Positions 54,508 through 63,816 of a DNA stretch of 64,000 nucleotides are shown here, piece by piece (within the stretch, counting starts at the first letter, position 1; every line of letters starts with the position of its first letter). The DNA is from JACMMS01 sp043758775. Its GTDB lineage: Bacteria > Pseudomonadota > Gammaproteobacteria > Burkholderiales > Methylophilaceae. The stretch lies in contig JAYVMU010000009.1 in NCBI GenBank assembly GCA_043758775.1, positions 39,148-103,147 on the forward strand, written 5' to 3'. The notes under the pieces are model-generated. The model was given only the letters and a program-made list of their open reading frames with translations, was not told the origin of the DNA and ran no database searches. The position numbers and the translations under genes are program-made.

Positions 54508-56958
54508 TTATAACCCTGATGGGTTCAGTGCTTTCGCTGCTGAATTAGCCGGATTAGTTGAGCTACCCGCTGCTCCTGATTGATTTGGTGCGACAATGTG
54601 GTCTGGAGATGGGCTTAATATTGTGCTGGGTAAGATCGATCTGTCAGTCGAATCTATATCTTCGCCTAGTATAGGTGGTAAGGGTGTGAAGACTTCTGGC
54701 GGTGGAGATTCATCATAAAAGTATTCATAAATGCCACTTTCATCTTCACCTGCCTGTGTCCCTTTAATCGGGTCAATCTTAGTTGAAACAATGCCGTCAG
54801 GTACGACATAAGGCACATCTGGTACACCCTTGAGCGCAGTTGCCATATAGCGTATCCATATTGGTAGTGCGGCTTTGCCACCCGTTTCATCTCTGCCCAG
54901 TGTGTGCGGCTGATCGAAGCCCATCCAGGCCACGGCCACTTGTTTGGCATTAAAGCCAGCAAACCAGGCATCAACCTGATTATTAGTAGTGCCAGTTTTA
55001 CCAGCAATATCAGAACGCCCAAGCTGTTTAGCGCGCGTTGCTGTACCAGCACGAATCACATCTTGCATCATGGAAGTCATGATAAAGGCATTGCGTGCAT
55101 CGATAACGCGAGGAGCATCTTTGCCAGCATGAGTGACTACGCTTTGTTGAATCAATCTATCTTTGCTATCAACAATCCTTTCGATTAAATAAGGTTTTAC
55201 ACGGTAACCACCGTTGGCAAATGTGGCATAAGCGCCTGCCATCAGCCATGGCGTTGTTGAGCCTGCACCTAAAGCCATCGCTAAATAAGCAGGGTGGTCT
55301 TTGGCAGAAAAGCCAAAACGGGTGATGTAGTCCTGTGCGTAGGCAGGGCCGATTGCTTGCAACACCCGGATAGATACCATGTTTTTGGACTTTGCGAGTG
55401 CGGTACGCAGTCTGATTGGACCATCATAAGTACTTTCATAGTTATGCGGATCCCAGTTTTCATCACTACCGACTTCTTTAGCTGATAATGAAAATGGCGC
55501 ATCTTCCACGATACTAGCAGCGGTAAAGCCTTTTTCTAAAGCCGCGGAATATATAAAAGGTTTAAAGCTAGAACCTGGCTGACGCCATGCTTGCGTCACA
55601 TGGTTAAATTTATTTTGATGGAAATCAAAACCACCTACCAGCGCTGTGACAGCACCAGTTTCTGGGTTGAGGGCAACTAGCGCGGATTCAACTTCTGGCA
55701 ACTGTACGATTCTCCAGATGCCATTTCTTTGTAATACACGCACTACTGAGCCTACTTTTAAACTACGTTTTTTTACATCTTTTTCGGTTAATGTTTTTTG
55801 TACCAAGCTGAGGCCATCGCCAGTAATATCAAGCATTTTGGCACTTTGGGTAAGCACTTTGATAGACTTCGCATCAATTTTCTCGATGACCGCAGGAATG
55901 AAGCCACTGAATGCTTCAATATTGTCTAGAGCTTCTTCCAGAGATTTTTTAGCTTCATCGTTGTCTTCAAGCAGCGCGCTATCAAGATTTTTTTCTGGGC
56001 CACGATAGCCGTGACGACTATCGTAATCTAAAGTGCCCTGTAATATTGCGTCATTAGCTGCTTCTTGATTAGCTTTTTTAATGGTCGTATAAACCTTAAG
56101 GCCGCTAGTATAAATGTCGTCTTTATACTGATCGTACATGGCTTGACGAATGATTTCAGCCACATAGTCGGCAGCTAAATCACGTGATTGACGTGATGCT
56201 TTAAATACTAACTTCTGCGCCATCGCTGTATTGAACTGCGCATCATCAATCATATTATATCGATGCATGTCAGTTAACACTTGACGCTCCCTGGCTGTTG
56301 CACGTTCTAGGTTTGTGAATGGATTGTTAGCCGATGGTGCCTTAGGTAGGCCTGCTAACATGGCGGCTTCTGCCAGTGTGAGTTGATCTAGTTTTTTGCC
56401 ATAGTAGACTTGTGCTGCCGCAGAAAATCCAAAAGCACGCTGACCCAAATAGATTTGGTTCAGATATAGCTCGAGAATTTGATCTTTACTTAAAGTGTGT
56501 TCGATTTTAACGGCTAAACAAGCCTCATAAATCTTGGTTTTTAAATTGCGTTCACCGTGAGAAAAGAAATTTTTAGCGACCTGCATGGTAATCGTACTGG
56601 CGCCTTCGCGTCCCGGCCCGCTAAGATTGCTCACAATTGCACGCAGCATGCCATGATAATCTATGCCGCCGTGTTGATAGAAGCGTCTATCTTCAATCGC
56701 TAGTACGGCGTCTTTAACTATTTTTGGGACTTTATCCACCTTGATAAACGCGCGACGCTCTTCGCCAAACTCACTAATTAAGTAGCCATCACTGGAGTAA
56801 ACCCGTAGAGGTTGTTTGGGGCGATAGTCCGTGAGTGCATCTAAAGAAGGTAATCCCGGGTAGATGAGAGCAACAGCTAACACCGCTAAGGCGCTAGCAG
56901 CTAAGCCACCGACTAGGAAAAAAATAACAAGATAGTGCCACCATTTTTTTGGAGCCAT
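54508..56958 (-). CDS. mrcA: Penicillin-binding protein 1A (bifunctional)
   Basis: Class A PBP combining glycosyltransferase and transpeptidase activity. One N-terminal membrane helix, then the GT51 domain (AIEDRRFYQHGGIDYHGMLRA, about 75; REGASTITMQVAKNF; LNQIYLGQRAFG). An OB-type insert precedes the transpeptidase with SSFK in PGSSFKPFIYSAALEKG (about 460), SKN and KTGTTN (about 658). The last 90 residues are Pro/Ser/Asp-rich. Length 816. It is divergent from pilM. Confidence 0.95.
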   Translation of the reverse strand: MAPKKWWHYLVIFFLVGGLAASALAVLAVALIYPGLPSLDALTDYRPKQPLRVYSSDGYLISEFGEERRAFIKVDKVPKIVKDAVLAIEDRRFYQHGGIDYHGMLRAIVSNLSGPGREGASTITMQVAKNFFSHGERNLKTKIYEACLAVKIEHTLSKDQILELYLNQIYLGQRAFGFSAAAQVYYGKKLDQLTLAEAAMLAGLPKAPSANNPFTNLERATARERQVLTDMHRYNMIDDAQFNTAMAQKLVFKASRQSRDLAADYVAEIIRQAMYDQYKDDIYTSGLKVYTTIKKANQEAANDAILQGTLDYDSRHGYRGPEKNLDSALLEDNDEAKKSLEEALDNIEAFSGFIPAVIEKIDAKSIKVLTQSAKMLDITGDGLSLVQKTLTEKDVKKRSLKVGSVVRVLQRNGIWRIVQLPEVESALVALNPETGAVTALVGGFDFHQNKFNHVTQAWRQPGSSFKPFIYSAALEKGFTAASIVEDAPFSLSAKEVGSDENWDPHNYESTYDGPIRLRTALAKSKNMVSIRVLQAIGPAYAQDYITRFGFSAKDHPAYLAMALGAGSTTPWLMAGAYATFANGGYRVKPYLIERIVDSKDRLIQQSVVTHAGKDAPRVIDARNAFIMTSMMQDVIRAGTATRAKQLGRSDIAGKTGTTNNQVDAWFAGFNAKQVAVAWMGFDQPHTLGRDETGGKAALPIWIRYMATALKGVPDVPYVVPDGIVSTKIDPIKGTQAGEDESGIYEYFYDESPPPEVFTPLPPILGEDIDSTDRSILPSTILSPSPDHIVAPNQSGAAGSSTNPANSAAKALNPSGL

Positions 56959-57073
56959 AGATTTTGAGCTGACTATTATGAAATAACTAAAGCCATATTA
57001 TAAATGCCTCAGGCAATAAATTAAAAATAATAATTTTGCTTTACAGGCGTTAAACTTGTTGTTAGGATTTAAT

Positions 57074-57103
57074 GTAAATTATCGTAATTTAACGTAACTA
57101 ACG
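57074..57103. repeat. Three phased 10-bp direct repeats upstream of pilM
   Basis: Units GTAAATTATC, GTAATTTAAC and GTAACTAACG follow each other without gaps, so GTAA recurs exactly every 10 bases, one helical turn. They lie 22-52 bases before the pilM start, in the divergent gap with mrcA. Confidence 0.5.
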
Positions 57104-57125
57104 AACACAGAAAGAGAATTTTGAT

Positions 57126-58196
57126 TTGAAATTCGACTTTTTCAAAGAAACTACACCACCTTTAATAGGCGTTGATATTAGTTCGTCCGCCGTTAAAATG
57201 GTTGAGCTGTCCTCTTCAGGTAAGGGTAGTTATCGTCTGGAAGGTTATGCGATATCGCCATTGCAAAAAGATGCGGTAGTTGATGGTAATGTGATGAATC
57301 TAGACATGGTAGTGGATGCTACCAAGCTCGCGTGGAAGCTGCTGTCCTCACGTGAGAAACGTACCGCACTTGCTTTACCTTCATCAGCCGTTATCAGCAA
57401 AAAAGTCATGATGCAGGCTGGCCTGCGCGAAGATGATATGGAAGCGCAGGTTGAAGGCGAAGCCAATCAATATATTCCTTTCTCTCTCGATGAAGTTAAT
57501 CTTGATTTTCAAGTGCTCGGCCCAGCTCCAGCTAATCCTGAAGAAGTTGAAGTGATTATTGCTGCAGCGCGTAAAGAGAAAATTGAAGATCGTGTAGCTG
57601 TAGCTGAAGGCGCGGGATTAAAAGTTAGCGTCATGGATGTTGAAACGTACGCTACCGAAGCTGCTTACACTTTAATTACTAATCAACTGCCCAATGCTGG
57701 TCAAGGGCAAACGGTGATGATTATAGATATTGGTGCACAAGGCATGCATATCAATGTCATGCACGATGATAAATCTGTTTATACTCGCGAACAAACTTTT
57801 GGTGGAGGGCAGTTAACTCAGGAAATTCAGCGCCGCTTTGGTCTGTCAGCAGAAGAAGCCGAAATTGCTAAACGCAAAGGCGGCTTGCCCGATAGTTATG
57901 ATGCAGAAGTCTTGCAGCCATTCGTGCAATCGTTAGCAACAGAAGTTGCGCGTGCACTGCAATTTTTTACCAGCTCTACTCAATATAATCGTGTGGATCA
58001 CATTGTCCTTGCTGGAGGCTGTGCCGCGATTAATGGAGTCGATGTCATGGTGCAAGATCAAGCGCAAGTCAATACTATTGTCGCGAACCCTTTCCATGAA
58101 ATGTCGGTAAGTAGCAGAATTAAGCAGCAGCAAGTGAATTTTGATGCGCCAGCCTTGCTAATAGCCTGTGGGCTCGCGATGCGAGGGATAGATTAA
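57126..58196 (+). CDS. pilM: Type IV pilus inner-membrane platform protein PilM
   Basis: Actin-like cytoplasmic PilM binds PilN and anchors the alignment complex. PPLIGVDISSSAVKMVELS (about 10-28), MIIDIGAQGMHINVMHDD (about 202) and HIVLAGGCAAINGVD are the actin-fold nucleotide signatures, and DDMEAQVEGEANQYIPFSLDEVNLDF is typical of PilM. It starts with TTG (57126) after AGAGAA; the family starts directly at this residue. pilN begins at the next base after its stop. Confidence 0.94.
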   Translation: MKFDFFKETTPPLIGVDISSSAVKMVELSSSGKGSYRLEGYAISPLQKDAVVDGNVMNLDMVVDATKLAWKLLSSREKRTALALPSSAVISKKVMMQAGLREDDMEAQVEGEANQYIPFSLDEVNLDFQVLGPAPANPEEVEVIIAAARKEKIEDRVAVAEGAGLKVSVMDVETYATEAAYTLITNQLPNAGQGQTVMIIDIGAQGMHINVMHDDKSVYTREQTFGGGQLTQEIQRRFGLSAEEAEIAKRKGGLPDSYDAEVLQPFVQSLATEVARALQFFTSSTQYNRVDHIVLAGGCAAINGVDVMVQDQAQVNTIVANPFHEMSVSSRIKQQQVNFDAPALLIACGLAMRGID

Positions 58197-58793
58197 ATGG
58201 TCAAAATTAATCTTTTACCTCATCGGCAGATTAGGCGTGCGGAACGTCAGCGTGAATTTGGTTTAATGGCAATAGGCGTTGCCGTTGCAGCAGCAGCAGT
58301 GATATTTCTTGGGTGGACTTATATCAGCTCAGAATTAAGTGCTCAGAATGAAAGAAACTCTAGGCTTGATAAAGCAATTGCTGTCTTAGACAAAGAAATT
58401 GCAGACATTAAAAAGTTGCAAGGTGAAATTAAATCACTGCTGGCGCGCAAAACGATAGTTGAGAATTTACAAATGAGTCGTAGCCAAGCCGTTGGAATAT
58501 TGGACGAGGTTGCACGGCAAATGCCTGATGGTATTGTGATTAAATCAATCAAGCAGCAAGGTGACATGGTAACCCTTGAAGGATTGGCAGATACTCAAGC
58601 TAGAGTTAGTACGCTATCACATAATCTTGAAGTGTTGGATAACTTTATTTCTGGTACACCCACTATCGGAGAAATTCAATCAGTCATTATTAATAACGTA
58701 AAACAAAATAACTTTAACTTAAGTTTCAATCTTAAAACTCAGCAAGTTGCAGACGATAAAGCACCTAGAAGTCAAAAAGTGGGGGCAAAATAG
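58197..58793 (+). CDS. pilN: Type IV pilus assembly protein PilN
   Basis: The short cytosolic start MVKINLLPHRQ is the PilM-binding motif. A membrane helix (about 23-44) and a coiled coil with a ferredoxin-like periplasmic domain follow (to 198). It forms a heterodimer with PilO and connects PilM to the secretin. The gene is one base from pilM and two from pilO. Confidence 0.93.
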   Translation: MVKINLLPHRQIRRAERQREFGLMAIGVAVAAAAVIFLGWTYISSELSAQNERNSRLDKAIAVLDKEIADIKKLQGEIKSLLARKTIVENLQMSRSQAVGILDEVARQMPDGIVIKSIKQQGDMVTLEGLADTQARVSTLSHNLEVLDNFISGTPTIGEIQSVIINNVKQNNFNLSFNLKTQQVADDKAPRSQKVGAK

Positions 58794-58795
58794 CC

Positions 58796-59431
58796 ATGCA
58801 ATTAGATGATTTTAAGAATATTGACTTTAAGAATGCCGGCGGACTTCCTTACCCTGTTAAAGCGGTATTACTATTAATTTTATTTTTGGTTTTAATTGGC
58901 TTGGGTTACTGGTTTTTATGGCAAGGCACCTTGGACGAGTTGGGTCAAGCCAAGGCGCATGAAGAAGAGTTAAAGACTACATTCATACAAGATAAAGAAA
59001 AGTCTGTCAAAGCTGAAGGCTATAGAATGCAAATGGATGAGATTCAAAAAACTTTCGGCACTCTATTAAGACAATTACCTGACAAAACTCAAATGGGTGG
59101 TTTACTTATTGATATCAATAAAGCTGGCTTAGGTAACGGTTTGGAGTTTGAATTATTTAAACCTGGGCAAGAAGTAAAAACCGAGTTTTACGCTCAAATG
59201 CCGATACAAATTAAAGTAACTGGTAGTTATGATGATTTAGGCGCGTTTGCAACTGACTTATCTAAGCTATCGCGCATTGTTACGCTTAATGATATCAATG
59301 TAAGTTTGGCAAATAAGGATGGCAAAGATAGCCGCTTATCATTAGAAGCTATTGCTAAAACCTATCGTTATTTAGATGACGCTGAAATCAAGCAACAGAA
59401 TATCGATGCTAAGAAGGACGCAAAACCATGA
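58796..59431 (+). CDS. pilO: Type IV pilus assembly protein PilO
   Basis: A membrane helix (about 23-42), coiled coil and periplasmic domain are seen, with FGTLLRQLPDKTQMGGLLIDINKAGLGNGLEFELFKPG (about 83-120) as the PilO signature. It pairs with PilN and binds PilP. Length 211. pilP overlaps its stop by 4 bases (ATGA type). Confidence 0.93.
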   Translation: MQLDDFKNIDFKNAGGLPYPVKAVLLLILFLVLIGLGYWFLWQGTLDELGQAKAHEEELKTTFIQDKEKSVKAEGYRMQMDEIQKTFGTLLRQLPDKTQMGGLLIDINKAGLGNGLEFELFKPGQEVKTEFYAQMPIQIKVTGSYDDLGAFATDLSKLSRIVTLNDINVSLANKDGKDSRLSLEAIAKTYRYLDDAEIKQQNIDAKKDAKP

Positions 59432-59940
59432 TAATGTTTAGGTTCGTTATTAGATGTTGTTTTATTTCCTTATTTTGTTATTTGCTTGCAGCATGTTCTG
59501 GCAACAAAAGCGATGATTTGGATCAGTTCATGGTTAATGCAAGTAAAAACATGTCAACTACCGTACCGCCATTGCCTGAAGTAAAAGCGTATCAGCCACT
59601 ACAGTATAATGCGGATCACTTGCTAAATGACCCATTTAAGCCCCGTAAAGTGGCTGGTAAGCTCGCGCCAGATGTTAATCGACCAAGAGAACCTTTGGAA
59701 GCATATCCATTGGAAAGCCTAAAATATGTGGGCTCACTTAGTAGGGGTCAGCATATATTTGCGCTAATTAAAACAAATAATAAAAACGTACAACAGGTTC
59801 AAATTGGCAATTATGTAGGAACTAACTACGGAATAGTGTCAAAAATTACAGACGATGCTGTTACTCTTAAAGAACTGGTGCTTGATCAAGCCTCAGGGGA
59901 TTGGGTAGAGCAAGTTACAAGTTTAAATTTGCAAGAGTAG
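59428..59940 (+). CDS. pilP: Type IV pilus lipoprotein PilP
   Basis: Signal with lipobox LAAC (Cys 23). DLDQFMVNASKNMSTTVPPLPEVKAYQPLQY and DPFKPR are PilP hallmarks, followed by a beta-sandwich domain (ESLKYVGSL, YVGTNYGIVSKI) that contacts PilQ. Length 170. It couples the inner-membrane PilMNO complex to the secretin. Confidence 0.93.
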   Translation: MIMFRFVIRCCFISLFCYLLAACSGNKSDDLDQFMVNASKNMSTTVPPLPEVKAYQPLQYNADHLLNDPFKPRKVAGKLAPDVNRPREPLEAYPLESLKYVGSLSRGQHIFALIKTNNKNVQQVQIGNYVGTNYGIVSKITDDAVTLKELVLDQASGDWVEQVTSLNLQE

Positions 59941-59965
59941 TTTGTGGAATTAGAAGGTGGGGAAA

Positions 59966-62065
59966 ATGACAATATTAAAAACTACAATAAATTTATGTTT
60001 AGCGCTGCTAATAAATTTAAGCATAATCAGTGTATCGCAAGCAATTGACGATGGGTCTAGCCTTAGCAATAAAATTGAAAATATAGACTTCTCCAATTTA
60101 TCAGGTGGTCGTGTGAGCATACGCATACGGCTAAAAGCACCCTTAGCTAATCCTCCTGCAGGATTTAGTTTGAATAGCCCACCAAGAATTGCCTTGGACT
60201 TTCCACAAACTGCTAATGGCTTGGCAAAGAGTAATGTACTAGCAGGATTTGGAGCGCTTAAAAGTGTGTCTTTGGCTCAAGCTAAAGAGCGTACACGCAT
60301 AGTGCTTAATCTATCTAAGAATGTTGGTTATACCACTACATTAAATGGCAAAGATGTCATTATTCTCTTGCAAGGTGCAGAAGCAAGTGCGGCTAATTCA
60401 TCTACTGAAACCAGGTTTGCGGAACCTAAGGCTTTTGACAAATCACATTCAATCACTAACATTGATTTCGCAAGGGGAAAAAATGGAGAAGGTCGAATTT
60501 TAGTTGATTTATCAGACTCTACAGCGGGCATCAATATTAAACAAAAAGGTAAAACCATCGTTGTAGATTTCATTAACACCAATGTTCCTGAAAGTTTACA
60601 ACGCCGTCTGAACGTGATTAATTTTAATACACCTGTACTTTATGTAGACACTATGAAGCAAGGCAACGATAGTCGCATTGTGATTGAACCTAAAGGTAAT
60701 TGGGAGCAATCAGCCTATCAAGCGGATAAAAAATTCATTATTGACGTGCGCCCCATTATTGAAGACCCCAATAAATTGGTGCAAGGTACAAAACCTGGCT
60801 ATGCAGGTGAAAAGCTGTCGTTAAATTTCCAAGATATTGAAGTGCGTTCAGTGTTACAAGTTATTGCAGATTTTACTGGCTTAAATATTGTCACAAGCGA
60901 TAGTGTGACTGGCAATATTACATTGCGTCTGAAAGATGTGCCATGGGATCAGGCGATGGACATCATTACAAAAAATAAAAATCTGAGAATGCAAAAAGTT
61001 GGTAATGTCATAATGGTAGCTCCTGCTGAAGAAGTTGCTGCTAAAGAAAAATTACAGTTGGAAGCTAATCAGCAAATTGAAGATTTAGAACCTTTACATA
61101 CCGAAGTTTTTACATTGAAGTATATGAAGGCAGATTCACTTAAAAACATTTTAACTGATCCTAAACAAAAAATTCTGTCTAAACGTGGTAGCGCAGTAAT
61201 AGATCCACGCACTAATACTGTATTTGTACAGGACACCGCTAAATATATTGAAGCAGTGCAGGCGATTATTAATAAAGCGGATGTTGCGGTGAGGCAGGTG
61301 ATGATTGAATCAAGATTAGTTTTGGCCGATGAAACTTTTAGTAAAAGTTTAGGTGCAAGGTTTGGTGTTGCACAACAGACGCATTCAGGAAATAATACAA
61401 TCGGAGTGGGCTCTAGCATTGAGAATACTAGCTCATTAGCTACGGGCACTAGTCAAATAACTACTAATGGCACATCGGGTTTACAATCAAACTTGCCAGT
61501 TGCCAATGCCTTCGGTAGTTTTGCTTTCAGTTTATTTAGATTACCAGCTGGCCTTTTGCTAAATCTTGAATTATCAGCACTACAAAGTGATAACCGTGGA
61601 AAAATTGTATCAAGTCCGCGCGTCACTACGGCTAATCAGCAAAAAGCAAAAATAGCACAGGGTACTGAAATACCTTATTTAGAGGCTTCATCTAGTGGCG
61701 CAGCTACTGTAAGTTTTAAAGAAGCTGTGTTAAGTTTGGAAGTGACGCCACAAATAACGCCTGATGATAAAATAATTATGGATTTGGCCGTTAAGAAAGA
61801 AAAAGTTGGGGTTGTTTTTAACGGGGTTCCATCAATTGATACACAAAATATCAACACGCAAGTACTAGTTGCCAATGGAGAAACAGCAGTGTTAGGTGGC
61901 ATATATGAACAAACAGATAGTGATACTGTAGATAAAGTTCCATTTTTTGGTGATTTACCCGTTTTAGGTAATTTGTTTAAACGTAGAGCTCTAACTAAAA
62001 ATAAAACCGAGTTATTAATCTTTATTACACCTAAAATCATGGATGAAAGTTTAGGGATTAAATAG
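59966..62065 (+). CDS. pilQ: Type IV pilus secretin PilQ
   Basis: Outer-membrane channel for the pilus. A signal peptide is followed by two AMIN domains (about 40-130 and 160-255), the secretin/TonB short N-terminal domain (LNFQDIEVRSVLQVIADFTGLNIV, about 285), NolW repeats and the secretin domain ending GIYEQTDSDTVDKVPFFGDLPVLGNLFKRR. The ATG at 59966 has AAGGTGGGG before it; a GTG at 59957 is possible. Length about 699. Confidence 0.95.
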   Translation: MTILKTTINLCLALLINLSIISVSQAIDDGSSLSNKIENIDFSNLSGGRVSIRIRLKAPLANPPAGFSLNSPPRIALDFPQTANGLAKSNVLAGFGALKSVSLAQAKERTRIVLNLSKNVGYTTTLNGKDVIILLQGAEASAANSSTETRFAEPKAFDKSHSITNIDFARGKNGEGRILVDLSDSTAGINIKQKGKTIVVDFINTNVPESLQRRLNVINFNTPVLYVDTMKQGNDSRIVIEPKGNWEQSAYQADKKFIIDVRPIIEDPNKLVQGTKPGYAGEKLSLNFQDIEVRSVLQVIADFTGLNIVTSDSVTGNITLRLKDVPWDQAMDIITKNKNLRMQKVGNVIMVAPAEEVAAKEKLQLEANQQIEDLEPLHTEVFTLKYMKADSLKNILTDPKQKILSKRGSAVIDPRTNTVFVQDTAKYIEAVQAIINKADVAVRQVMIESRLVLADETFSKSLGARFGVAQQTHSGNNTIGVGSSIENTSSLATGTSQITTNGTSGLQSNLPVANAFGSFAFSLFRLPAGLLLNLELSALQSDNRGKIVSSPRVTTANQQKAKIAQGTEIPYLEASSSGAATVSFKEAVLSLEVTPQITPDDKIIMDLAVKKEKVGVVFNGVPSIDTQNINTQVLVANGETAVLGGIYEQTDSDTVDKVPFFGDLPVLGNLFKRRALTKNKTELLIFITPKIMDESLGIK

Positions 62066-62105
62066 AAATTCTTAGCTAAATCTGACAATTACTGTAGTTT
62101 GGCTT

Positions 62106-62139
62106 AAAATGCCCATCATATGATTGATGGGCATTTTTT
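62106..62139 (+). terminator. Terminator ending pilMNOPQ, abutting the aroK start codon
   Basis: A perfect 13-bp stem (62106-62118 and 62125-62137, AAAATGCCCATCA / TGATGGGCATTTT) with a 6-base loop ends in six Ts at 62134-62139. The aroK ATG begins at the next base, so the hairpin also occupies the expected aroK ribosome binding region. Confidence 0.88.
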
Positions 62140-62691
62140 ATGGAAGTAGCGGCTAGCAACAATATTTTTTTTGTAGGATTAATGGGCGCAGGTAAAACCA
62201 CTATAGGTCGCTTACTCGCTAAGCATCTCGATAAAGCTTTTTATGATACTGATTATGAAATAGAGCGTAGGACAGGTGTGAAAATCCCGGTGATTTTTGA
62301 GGTGGAAGCTGAAGCGGGATTTCGTCGTCGTGAAACTGCAATGATAGAAGAGCTAAGTCAGTTAAGTCATATCGTTATGGCAACTGGCGGTGGCGCAGTG
62401 ATCTCAGCCGAAAATAGACAGCGACTTAAGCAATATGGCACAGTCATTTACTTGCGTGCTAGCGTCGATGAACTTTGGCATAGAACGCGTAATGACAAAC
62501 ATCGGCCACTATTACAAACAGGCGATGCGCATGCTAAATTGACCCAGTTGTATGCAGAACGACATCCACTTTATAGTGAAGTTGCGGACATTATCGTCGA
62601 TACTGGCGGGCAACCAATGGCACAACTTGTCAGTCATATCGAGCAGTTGTTAAATAATGCAAATACTCATGCTAGTAATCAACCCAATTAA
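62140..62691 (+). CDS. aroK: Shikimate kinase
   Basis: AroK phosphorylates shikimate. FFVGLMGAGKTTIGR (Walker A about 14-21), DTDYEIERRTG (shikimate/Mg site), FRRRET and ATGGGAV are diagnostic. Length 183. The ATG immediately follows a terminator T-run, with no free Shine-Dalgarno, and no other in-frame start exists between it and an in-frame stop at 62125-62127. The usual pilQ-aroK-aroB order is kept. Confidence 0.95.
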   Translation: MEVAASNNIFFVGLMGAGKTTIGRLLAKHLDKAFYDTDYEIERRTGVKIPVIFEVEAEAGFRRRETAMIEELSQLSHIVMATGGGAVISAENRQRLKQYGTVIYLRASVDELWHRTRNDKHRPLLQTGDAHAKLTQLYAERHPLYSEVADIIVDTGGQPMAQLVSHIEQLLNNANTHASNQPN

Positions 62692-62705
62692 TCAGATTTA
62701 ATCAC

Positions 62706-63785
62706 ATGCAAACACTTAATGTAGCACTTGGCAATCGTAGCTATCCTATTCATATCGGGCAGGGATTGGTATCTGAAGCCAGCTTAATTATTCCACATTT
62801 AAAACGTAAGCAGGTGGCGATTGTGACTAATACAACAGTTGCGCCTTTGTATTTAGAAAAACTAGCACAACCATTGCGCAATGCTGGAATTGCAGTGATT
62901 ACCATTGTATTGCCTGATGGTGAGGCCTACAAAAATAGTGCCACGCTCAATCTGATTTATGATGCGCTATTGCAAAATAGGTGCGAGCGCAGCACAACGC
63001 TCATCGCACTGGGCGGCGGCGTTATTGGCGATTTAACAGGCTATGCTGCTGCAACCTATCTGCGCGGCGTGCCTTTCATACAAATCCCCACCACTTTGCT
63101 TTCTCAGGTGGATTCATCGGTCGGCGGTAAAACAGGCATCAATCATCCACTGGGTAAAAACATGATAGGTGCGTTTTATCAGCCTAAGCTTGTGCTGGCT
63201 GATATTGACACCTTGCAGACATTACCAGTTCGCGAACTATCAGCCGGTGTAGCAGAAGTCATTAAATACGGTTTGATTCGCGATGTACAATTTTTTGACT
63301 GGCTAGAACTACACATGCCGCAGTTGATGGCCTTAGATACGCCCGTCATCAGCGAAGCCATTTACCGTTCGTGCCAGAATAAAGCAGAAGTAGTTGCGGC
63401 AGATGAACATGAGTCTGGCGAACGAGCATTGCTCAATTTGGGCCATACTTTTGGGCATGCCATTGAAAATGCCATGGGCTATGGTGTATGGCTGCATGGG
63501 GAGGCCGTCGCCGCTGGCAGTATGCTGGCAGCAGATTTGTCGTGCCGTATGGGCTGGTTAAAGGCTGATGACATAGAGCGCATGAATGCAATATTTCAAG
63601 CGGCTAAGTTGCCTGTTAAATCACCCGCTTTAGGTGTAGATAAATATTTAGACTTAATGGGCTTAGATAAAAAAGTAGAAAACGGAAAAATTCGTTTGGT
63701 ATTGCAGCAAGGTATCGGAAAATCAGTCATTACCAGTGACTATGATGTGAGCTTATTACGACAAACTCTCACAATTGAAGCTTAA
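62706..63785 (+). CDS. aroB: 3-dehydroquinate synthase
   Basis: AroB forms 3-dehydroquinate with NAD and a divalent metal. GDGEAYKN-like PDGEAYKNSATL (about 77), ALGGGVIGDLTGYAAATYLRG (about 100-120), QVDSSVGGKTGINHPLGKNMIG, EVIKYGLI and LNLGHTFGHAIE (metal His about 250) are clear. Length 359. It lies 14 bases after aroK, feeding chorismate to the trp genes elsewhere in the window. Confidence 0.97.
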   Translation: MQTLNVALGNRSYPIHIGQGLVSEASLIIPHLKRKQVAIVTNTTVAPLYLEKLAQPLRNAGIAVITIVLPDGEAYKNSATLNLIYDALLQNRCERSTTLIALGGGVIGDLTGYAAATYLRGVPFIQIPTTLLSQVDSSVGGKTGINHPLGKNMIGAFYQPKLVLADIDTLQTLPVRELSAGVAEVIKYGLIRDVQFFDWLELHMPQLMALDTPVISEAIYRSCQNKAEVVAADEHESGERALLNLGHTFGHAIENAMGYGVWLHGEAVAAGSMLAADLSCRMGWLKADDIERMNAIFQAAKLPVKSPALGVDKYLDLMGLDKKVENGKIRLVLQQGIGKSVITSDYDVSLLRQTLTIEA

Positions 63786-63816
63786 AGTACCTTATAGTTG
63801 ATAAAGGCAAGCTCAT

